DNA from: Myxococcota bacterium
Lineage (GTDB): Bacteria; Myxococcota_A; UBA9160; PR03
Length of the DNA stretch: 8,290 nucleotides
Direction: 5' to 3'
Assembly: GCA_030066475.1 (NCBI GenBank)
Contig: JASJBO010000322.1
Location: forward strand, 1 to 8,290
Position numbers and translations under genes: made by a program. Below the pieces are notes generated by a model, which was not told where the DNA came from, ran no database searches, and saw only the letters and a program-made list of their open reading frames with translations. Positions within the stretch are counted from its first letter, which is position 1. Each line of letters begins with the position of its first letter. Below are positions 1 to 4,672 of this stretch, piece after piece.

Positions 1-114
1 TCGGGCGGGCTCACCCCTGGCCGGGCGGGATTCGCACCCGCTGGACGACAAACGAAGTTTCATGGAGCCATCGCAGTCCTCCAATTCCCTTCGACCAGCA
101 GGGCCTGGTCGCAC
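1..114 (-). mobile_element. 5' end of a group II intron (partial, runs off the left edge)
   Basis: Read on the minus strand, the sequence starting at 114 is GTGCGACC, matching the GTGYG consensus at the 5' splice site of bacterial group II introns. It is followed at once by a perfect 7-bp stem (CGACCAG / CTGGTCG, about 92-111). Further in, near 20-37, is a short hairpin GCGGG-TGCGAAT-CCCGC, of the kind seen in domain I of these introns. The rest of the ribozyme and any reverse transcriptase would lie left of the window. The 5' exon ends AGGGGAATCG (124-115). Identification rests on motif and fold recognition, not on an alignment. This is a different element copy from the intron at the right edge, because that one contributes its 3' end and this one its 5' end, both on the minus strand. 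Confidence 0.6.
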
Positions 115-341
115 CGATTCCCCTATGGACGTAGAGGTGAGCAGGGTCGGGCGCGCTGCGTCCCCGTTGTGGACACTTCGGACGGCCGGGACACCGGTTC
201 TGGTAAGTCTGTGTATTCGTTCTCTATGGGCACTTTTGCAGAATCAGTGTCTTTGGTGTCCTTGGTGTCCACGGAAGACGAGGAGGGGGCTGATCGTAGA
301 GAGGAGGACTCAAAGACCCGGCGCGCGTGTTCGCCAGCCCT
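115..341. other. Intergenic stretch between left intron and PEP-CTERM gene
   Basis: No convincing gene on either strand; the overlapping plus-strand reading frames have no recognisable domain and no good ribosome binding site. It is the downstream region of the PEP-CTERM gene, but I see no clear hairpin plus T-run that would make an intrinsic terminator. It contains a two-unit 9-bp tandem repeat at 253-270. Its left end is the 5' exon of the group II intron. Confidence 0.5.
253..270. repeat. Two-unit 9-bp tandem repeat
   Basis: TTGGTGTCC occurs twice in direct succession with no spacer, and a related TGTC lies just upstream. No function is apparent; it lies in the non-coding stretch downstream of the PEP-CTERM gene. 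Confidence 0.7.
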
Positions 342-1814
342 TCAGCAACCCAGGCGCCTCATCCGAGCTTCTCGGACCGCGAGCAGCGCAGTGATGGCGA
401 TCAGGAGCTGCGCTGTGACGCCGGGCTCGGGGACGAGGAACGCGTCGTCCCAGAACAGCATGTCCATCGCCTGGTCGCCGCCGCCGTTCGTGTAGCCAAT
501 CCGTAGCTGACCTCCGAGCGCGCCCGGCGGCGCGACAGCATCCCCCGAGAGGTCGACCCAGGTGCTCGTCGTCGTGGTCTGGAGTTCCGGCGAGACCGCG
601 ATGACCGAGCCGCTTGGGAAACTGCAGTCGGCATTGTCCCACCAGAAGACCGTAGCTGTCGCCAGGGTACCGGGCGTGATCCCGCCCGGAACGAACACGC
701 TCGCGCCATAGGCGTACTCGCTACCAGCCCTGATCCCCGCGCAGGAATAGAGCGTGAAGCCGCCGCCAGGTGCCCCAATGACGTTCTGCTGGGCCGAGCC
801 CGAGCCAGGGTCGTCGTTTCGATCGAACGAGGACCACGGGACGTTCGACCCGATGTTGTCCCACCCGCTTACGTCGGTGTCGAAACCCGGGTTGACCACC
901 AGGTTTTGCAAGAGGAGGTTTACTTCCGCAGTGCCGAAAATCGCCTCCGCGGAGAGATCGTTGTTCATGTTGTCGAATAGGCCGTCGATCCGGACGTCGA
1001 ATAGGCCAGAGAACACATCGTCGCCATCGACCACCGGCGACATCGCCGTGAAGAAGGCTTGGCCGATCAAGAGAGGGCCGGCAGTTGGGCCATCGCCGAT
1101 TGTCGCGGCCTCGAAAGTGTGTTGGAAACCCTTCTCGGTCGGCGTGCTGTCCCGACGGTCACCCGGACCCGGAGTGAAGTTGAACTCGAATCCCTCTGGT
1201 AGCAGCTCGATAGCATCAGTGATCGTCAGCTCTTTGCCGTTGCGATCAAACTCGATCGAGATTCCGTAGCCGTGGACGCCTCGCTCATCGGGGTTCAACA
1301 CCACGTCGAGCGTGAGTTCGTCGCCTGGTGAGGCAGCAATGGTGCTGGTGCCAGTCGCTCCAGCGCCGGTTGTTGCGCTCCAGATCAGATCGATGTTTAC
1401 GGGCGGAGGGACGGGACCCGTAGGTGCCGACACTGCGGAGAACGCTATCGGATTGCCGAAGTAGCTGCGTAGGACTTCGAAGTCAGTGATCCCGATGGTC
1501 CCGTCGCCGCTATGATCGACTGCGTGGTCGAAGGCCGGGTCGGTGTCCGTCAGGCCGAACTGCTCTCGGAAGTAGTCAAGGTCTGAGATGCTGACGACTC
1601 CATCATTGTCGTAGTCAGCGTCGCAGGCATCTCGAAAGCCGTCCCCATCAGAATCAGGCTGGCCGTGGTCTGCAATGGCCGAGCAGTTGTCGACGGTGAG
1701 CGGGACCTCCTTGCCGTCGAGAAGATCCTGGTAGGTAAGGTCGGTCCAAGCAGGCTGAGCCAACAGAACCGCAGTGGCCATCAGCAGCAGCTCAAGCCTC
1801 GGGTGGCGAAGCAT
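342..1814 (-). CDS. Secreted PEP-CTERM protein with dockerin-like, cohesin-like and CBM-like domains
   Basis: Predicted 490-residue exported protein, probably anchored at the cell surface by an exosortase. The start at 1814 is preferred over an upstream ATG at 1874 because it has an AAGGAG site 6 bases upstream and directly begins a signal peptide (residues 1-24, MLRHPRLELLLMATAVLLAQ). Residues about 54-120 hold a TSP3-like DSDGDG run and two calcium-loop units, each ending in a helix (DADYDNDGVVSISDL, then DHSGDGTIGITDF), a dockerin-type I-like doublet. Residues about 140-295 look like a cohesin-type beta-sandwich (SPGDELTLDVVLNPDERGV, HGYGISIEFD). Residues about 305-460 begin NLVVNPGFDTDVSGW, typical of CBM4/9-like jelly rolls. 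The C-terminus has the sorting signal: VPEP (461-464), a hydrophobic helix, then an arginine-rich tail (REARMRR). The gene is intact and stands alone. Domain names come from motif recognition. The signal peptide and PEP-CTERM signal are the surest parts; the cohesin call is the least sure. Ligand unknown. Confidence 0.85.
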   Translation of the reverse strand: MLRHPRLELLLMATAVLLAQPAWTDLTYQDLLDGKEVPLTVDNCSAIADHGQPDSDGDGFRDACDADYDNDGVVSISDLDYFREQFGLTDTDPAFDHAVDHSGDGTIGITDFEVLRSYFGNPIAFSAVSAPTGPVPPPVNIDLIWSATTGAGATGTSTIAASPGDELTLDVVLNPDERGVHGYGISIEFDRNGKELTITDAIELLPEGFEFNFTPGPGDRRDSTPTEKGFQHTFEAATIGDGPTAGPLLIGQAFFTAMSPVVDGDDVFSGLFDVRIDGLFDNMNNDLSAEAIFGTAEVNLLLQNLVVNPGFDTDVSGWDNIGSNVPWSSFDRNDDPGSGSAQQNVIGAPGGGFTLYSCAGIRAGSEYAYGASVFVPGGITPGTLATATVFWWDNADCSFPSGSVIAVSPELQTTTTSTWVDLSGDAVAPPGALGGQLRIGYTNGGGDQAMDMLFWDDAFLVPEPGVTAQLLIAITALLAVREARMRRLGC

Positions 1815-2055
1815 CCGGTTCTCCTTGTCGGCCGCGTCCGCGTCCTGCCTCCAGTCTTTCACGTCCACTCCCACCGAGGATCGCGCGGGCGGGTCGAGAC
1901 ATCAGAGGACCGTCACGCCCCGCGGGGAAACGCCTCCACGACACTCCCGTTGGCCGGTGGCGGCGGGTGCGAACAGCGTCGTGGCCAGAAGCCCGAGGCT
2001 AGCTCGCTTGATGGCCGGCAACTTACACCCGCCCCACCCTGGAACGCGAGGCCCA
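1815..2055. other. Upstream region of the PEP-CTERM gene, with a possible signal-peptide remnant
   Basis: This stretch should hold the promoter of the PEP-CTERM gene, but no convincing -35/-10 pair is visible. On the minus strand a TTG at 2021 opens a 39-codon frame to a TGA at 1902 that reads like a signal peptide (LPAIKRASLGLLATTLFAPA). It has no clear ribosome binding site and no upstream stop codon separating it from the repeat, so it is more likely the remnant of an exported protein's N-terminus than a live small gene. Confidence 0.3.
1821..1826 (-). promoter_or_regulatory. Ribosome binding site deciding the start of the PEP-CTERM gene
   Basis: AAGGAG on the minus strand, 6 bases before the ATG at 1814. 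The alternative ATG at 1874 has no such site and would place 20 polar residues before the signal peptide. Confidence 0.75.
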
Positions 2056-2132
2056 GCACGGGGGCCTTTCCCCCGCGTTCCGCGTCGATTTGACCGAAAG
2101 CCTGTTATCGGACCCTGGCCGGGAACGCAGCT
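2056..2132 (-). repeat. Dispersed repeat, copy 1 (unoccupied by the intron)
   Basis: A 77-bp unit found again at 7402-7477 with only three differences (two substitutions and a one-base indel), and in diverged, inverted form at 4098-4199. On the minus strand it begins AGCTGCGTTCCCGGCC, passes through AGGGTCCGATAAC and ends in a run rich in G and C. It contains a 7-bp inverted repeat (GCGTTCC at 2075-2081, GGAACGC at 2122-2128). It separates the unknown fragment at 2133-2276 from the upstream region of the PEP-CTERM gene. No transposase belongs to it here; it could be a MITE, a recombination site or the end of a lost mobile element. Confidence 0.8.
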
Positions 2133-2276
2133 CGATTTCCCTGTCGACCCCGCGAGCTTCGTCACGCGGTCGTCGACGAGGCTCTGCAGCAGCAGCGCCA
2201 TCGCGGCGAAGCCGTGCGCGAAGTAGCGAAGGAATGCCCTGAGGCCGTCGAGCGGTGCGGTGATCGAGTCCGCCAT
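2133..2276 (-). pseudogene. Unknown 5' gene fragment cut off by repeat copy 1
   Basis: A minus-strand frame begins at an ATG at 2276 (MADSITAPLDGLRAFLRYFA...) and runs into the repeat after about 48 codons (...DDRVTKLAGSTGKSS). Third codon positions are mostly G or C, as in the intact genes, which argues that it was once coding. The helix-prone, leucine- and alanine-rich stretch is not a clear membrane segment. I do not recognise the family. There is no strong ribosome binding site, so the ATG may be internal. Beyond the junction the frame only translates the repeat. Confidence 0.35.
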
Positions 2277-2409
2277 CCGCGCCCCACGTCCCCCCGGCCC
2301 CCATTCCCGCGCGATCAGGCGGGCTCGGGGAACCTGCGGCGCGCCCCTGTCAGGCCCGACTCCCGCGGCGTCGCCGCGCGAGCGGAACGAGCCCCAGGAC
2401 GAACGGGAT
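2277..2409. other. Unassigned filler between fragments
   Basis: Very GC-rich sequence between the unknown fragment and the HigA tail. No frame on either strand resembles a known protein, and no repeat of the dispersed family is visible. It presumably contains one or more breakpoints. Confidence 0.4.
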
Positions 2410-2514
2410 GTCGGGAGCGCGGCCGGCGCGTGGCTGCGGATGCAGTCGGCCTACGACCTGGCCCAGGCCCAGAAGTACGCCGACCAGATCGACGTGAAGC
2501 AGCTCGCAGCGGCT
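2410..2514 (+). pseudogene. C-terminal remnant of a HigA-family (XRE) antitoxin
   Basis: The plus strand encodes GSAAGAWLRMQSAYDLAQAQ followed by KYADQIDVKQLAAA. This is the signature C-terminus of HigA-type addiction-module antitoxins, in which an S/P-x-x-W-L-x-(L/M)-Q-x-A-Y-D-L-x-x-A block follows the helix-turn-helix. The DNA-binding half (about 60 residues) is missing, the native stop codon has been lost, and the frame runs on into antisense of the neighbouring phosphatase fragment. It is the only plus-strand coding remnant I can support. No HigB toxin is present. It is far too short to be functional. Confidence 0.6.
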
Positions 2515-2534
2515 CGTTCCTGGCTCCGGGAACC

Positions 2535-3134
2535 CTACTCGCGGCGCCACAGCTCGGGGGCGAGCCGGGGGAAGCCCCAGCCGTCGCGGCCGTGGGTCGC
2601 CGGCTCCCCGGTCAGCCACTCGTAGATCGCGCCCGGAACCGAGCCGTTGACGGCGGTCGGGAGGCGCCCGTCGCGCGCGGCGCGCGTCACGGGAACGCCC
2701 CAGAGGCCCACGAACGCGTCCTTCTCGTGGAACGACTCGCCGGCGTGGCGGCCCGGCACGAGGGTGTTGTAGCCGATGCCGTCGCGGGGGAAGAGGTTGA
2801 CCGTGCCCGCCCGGTCGCTGTCGTAGAGGTGGGCCAGCTGCACGACCGAGTCGGGGCGGTTGGTGAGGCTGGTGAGCGGGCGCCAGCGGTCCTCGCGGCA
2901 CCAGGTCGAGGGATCGTCGGGGCGCGCGTCCTCGACGCAGCGCTTGCGCAGGGCCGCATGCGCGCGGCGCTCGGCCTCGGTCGTGCGCGCGTAGACGGTC
3001 AGCTGGTCGGTCCCCAGGAGATCGAACGTGTCGTCGCGGTAGAAGACGCGGTCGCCGCGCCGGGTGATCCACGCGTCCGCACGAAGCGGGCCCGAAGGGC
3101 CGGGGCGCGGCCCCACGATGCGGACCTCGCCCCC
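2535..3134 (-). pseudogene. C-terminal fragment of an alkaline-phosphatase-superfamily protein
   Basis: About 200 residues of open minus-strand frame ending at a TAG at 2535-2537. The stretch YNTLVPGRHAGESFHEKDAF, then VGLWGVP and PTAVNGSVPGAIYEWLTGEP, resembles the C-terminal half of alkaline phosphatase / type I phosphodiesterase-nucleotide pyrophosphatase proteins, where a G-x-H-(A/G)-G motif carries a metal-ligand histidine. The N-terminal half, with the nucleophile and most metal ligands, is missing, so no activity is expected. It is joined in the same frame to the end of the IS110 piece near 3120-3140. An ATG-like start inside (3116 region) has no ribosome binding site and is unlikely to be real. 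The superfamily call is moderate; the subfamily is uncertain. Confidence 0.5.
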
Positions 3135-3734
3135 CGCGACGTATCGTTAGAGCTCCTGCTTCTTCAGGAGGTGCCAGACCAACACGATCAGCTTCTTCGC
3201 AAGCGCGGTGACTGCCACGTTGTGTCCGCGCTTCCGCTTGATCCGGTGATAGGAGGCGACCAAGGGCGACGACATCTGGGACAGCGACTGAGCGGCCTCG
3301 ACGGCCAGCCGGGCGGAGCTGCGCCCCTGCTTGGTGATTCTTCCGTAGCAGCACTTGTCGCCCGACTGACTAACGCTGGGGACCAACCCGAAGTAGGCGG
3401 CGAGCTGGTCCGGAGTGGCAAACCGCTGCACGTCGCCGATGGCCGCCAGAAGACCGATCGCAACAATGACGTTCACGCCCGGAATCGTGATCAGTAGTTT
3501 GACCTCCTCTTCCATCGAGACGATCCCCCTCATCTTCGCATCGACCGCGTCGACCCCCTGGCTCAGCTCGTCGAGAAGAGACAGATCGTTGTCAAGCATG
3601 AAGCGTTAGGGGTCGCTGTCGTTCTGGGCAAGGAGCCACTCGCGGCCGGCTTCGGAGAACAGCTCGCTGTGGGGACACCGCAGCAGCTTTCGGTGGAGGA
3701 TTCCGAAGATCGCGTTGCGAACCGCCGTGCGCTT
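3135..3734 (-). pseudogene. Decayed IS110-family transposase fragment with two in-frame stop codons
   Basis: Read through, the minus strand gives KRTAVRNAIFGILHRKLL, SELFSEAGREWLLAQ, a stop TAA (3606-3608), RFMLDNDLSLLDEL, then the classic IS110/IS116/IS902 Transposase_20 block: LLITIPGVNVIVAIGLLAAI, DQLAAYFGLVPSVSQSGDK, YGRITKQGRSSARLAVEAAQ (with the conserved serine region) and ALAKKLIVLVWHLLKKQE. A second TAA (3147-3149) falls where the family usually reads EPYRYA: here EL-stop-RYVA in the same frame. The N-terminal RuvC-like DEDD part is missing, so this is not an active element, and no IS ends or bridge-RNA region are visible. The 5' side is fused to the response-regulator piece across a GC dinucleotide run (3735-3746). 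A downstream ATG at 3599 could start a 150-residue product, but without a ribosome binding site. Confidence 0.85.
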
Positions 3735-3746
3735 GCGCGCGCGCGC
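3735..3746. repeat. GC dinucleotide run at the regulator/IS110 junction
   Basis: Six successive GC dinucleotides lie exactly where the LuxR-type sequence (LRLMAR) gives way to IS110 sequence (KRTAVRNAI). It may have served as microhomology for the join, or be a slippage-prone run that formed afterwards. Confidence 0.5.
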
Positions 3747-4088
3747 CATCAGGCGCAGCACCTCGACCTGGCGCGGCGTGAGGTCGGGGGTGGGCGCCGC
3801 CTCGGCCGCGTCGAGCATCAGCGGCGGGACGTAGACGCCGCCCGACAGCACGAGCCGCAGGGCGCTCAGCAGGACCGAGCCTCGCGTGGACTTCGGGACG
3901 AAGCCGGCCGCGCCGGCATCGAGCGCGCGCTTCACGTCCCGCGCTCGCTCCGAGGCCGACAGCATCACCACCGGCACTGCCAGGTGGTCGCGGCGCAGAC
4001 GCTCGAGCGCGGCGAAGCCGGTCCATGCCGGGCAGGCCGAGATCGAGCAGGACCGGGTCAATGTCGTCCTCGCCCGCACGCATCCTGG
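3735..4088 (-). pseudogene. NarL/FixJ-type response regulator fragment, frameshifted
   Basis: The minus strand first reads DDIDPVLLDLGLPGMD, which contains the receiver-domain phospho-acceptor aspartate (LLDL). Then, in another frame, it reads GFAALERLRRDHLAVPVVML, SASERARDVKRALDAGAAGF and VPKSTRGSVL, with the conserved Ser (VMLSAS) and Lys (VPKS) of the receiver domain. A LuxR-type helix-turn-helix begins at DLTPRQVEVLRLMAR and is cut off by the IS110 piece after its first helix. The frame change is explained by one extra C in GACCGGC near 4018-4021 (expected GAC-GGC). The receiver's N-terminal third is missing, replaced by repeat copy 2. No partner histidine kinase is present. Confidence 0.8.
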
Positions 4089-4097
4089 GGACTATTG

Positions 4098-4199
4098 GCT
4101 GCGTTCTTGGCGAGGGTCCGATAAGGCTTCGGTCAAGTCGACACGACACGACGCGGGGCGAGGGGAGAAGGCCCCGCCCGGGGGCCCCGCACGGGGGCC
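4098..4199 (+). repeat. Dispersed repeat, copy 2 (diverged, inverted)
   Basis: Opposite in orientation to copies 1 and 3. On the plus strand it reads GGCTGCGTTCTTGGC, GAGGGTCCGATAAGGC, then TTCGGTCAAGTCGAC, matching the first 50 or so bases of the other copies with a few changes. The second half has expanded and diverged but keeps the GGCC-rich end and its GCACGGGG motif (4189-4197). It sits between the response-regulator piece and the cytochrome c peroxidase tail, and both flanking frames simply read into it. Confidence 0.7.
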
Positions 4200-4204
4200 G
4201 GGGG

Positions 4205-4485
4205 CCTCGGACGGGAGCTCGAGGTTGCCGAGCGGAACCCCCTCCAGGATGTCCCGATCGACGTTGCGGTCGACCTCCGGCGGCGGCCAGTTCTCTTCCG
4301 GCACGTCCCTCGTGTTGTAGAAGTGCACGACCTCGGCGAGGGTCTTGAAGACGCCATTGTGCATGAACGCCTTCGGGAACCCCTTGCCGGGACGCGCGTC
4401 CACGTTCCTCACCGTCGGCGCCTTCATCTTGCCGTCGCTGTCGAAGGCCATCTCCTCCCATTCCGGTCGGGTGCGCAGAGTTGAC
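4205..4485 (-). pseudogene. C-terminal fragment of a di-heme cytochrome c peroxidase (MauG/CcpA-type)
   Basis: The minus strand encodes RPEWEEMAFDSDGKMKAPTV, RNVDARPGKGFPKAFMHNGV and FKTLAEVVHFYNTRDVPEEN. The (K/T)-x-P-(T/S)-(L/V)-R-N-V then F-M-H-N-G-V-F-K-T-L-x-E-V-V-x-F-Y-N-T-R-D pattern is the hallmark C-terminal part of periplasmic cytochrome c peroxidases, next to the second heme. Both CxxCH heme-binding sites lie upstream in the family and are absent. The last 15-20 residues are replaced by repeat copy 2 after GVPLGNLEL. It is dead as an enzyme. The 5' breakpoint is near 4485; residues upstream of RPEWEE do not look like the family. Confidence 0.8.
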
Positions 4486-4672
4486 CTTACTGTGGCCGCT
4501 GTTCTGGCTTGCCCGATCACGGTCAACGACGACGACCAGATCCTCTTCGACGGCGCTCAGGCGGGCCGATCGACGCGAGCCTCCCAGGTGACGCCAGCGC
4601 CAGCATCTTCAACATCGGGCCCGTTCAAGCCCTCTTGGTCGCCGGCCAGACCTGTTGGCGAGTTCGTTCCGC
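4486..4672. other. Unassigned stretch downstream of the arylsulfotransferase gene
   Basis: No recognisable gene and no clear terminator hairpin. On the plus strand two frames together read as a possible decayed exported-protein piece (ACPITVNDDDQILFDGAQAG, then PIDASLPGDASASIFNIGP after a frame change near 4560), but I cannot assign a family. It contains the left boundary of fragment-type sequence next to the intact gene. Confidence 0.3.

Noticed and set aside
18..45. tRNA-like T-arm (GGGATTCGCACCCGC)
   Set aside because: No acceptor stem, anticodon arm or D arm can be built around it; it fits better as a domain I hairpin of the left group II intron.
1815..1874. Upstream ATG start (1874) for the PEP-CTERM protein
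   Set aside because: It has no ribosome binding site and puts a polar stretch before the signal peptide; the ATG at 1814 has AAGGAG at 6 bases.
2214..3497. Long plus-strand open frame (427 codons)
   Set aside because: It is antisense to the phosphatase and IS110 pieces, is rich in Arg, Gly and Ala as high-GC antisense frames are, and shows no domain.
3592..4461. Minus-strand 289-codon frame spanning peroxidase, repeat and regulator regions
   Set aside because: Only a short part (DDIDPVLLDLGLPGMD) is real receiver sequence; the rest is out of frame with both recognised fragments.
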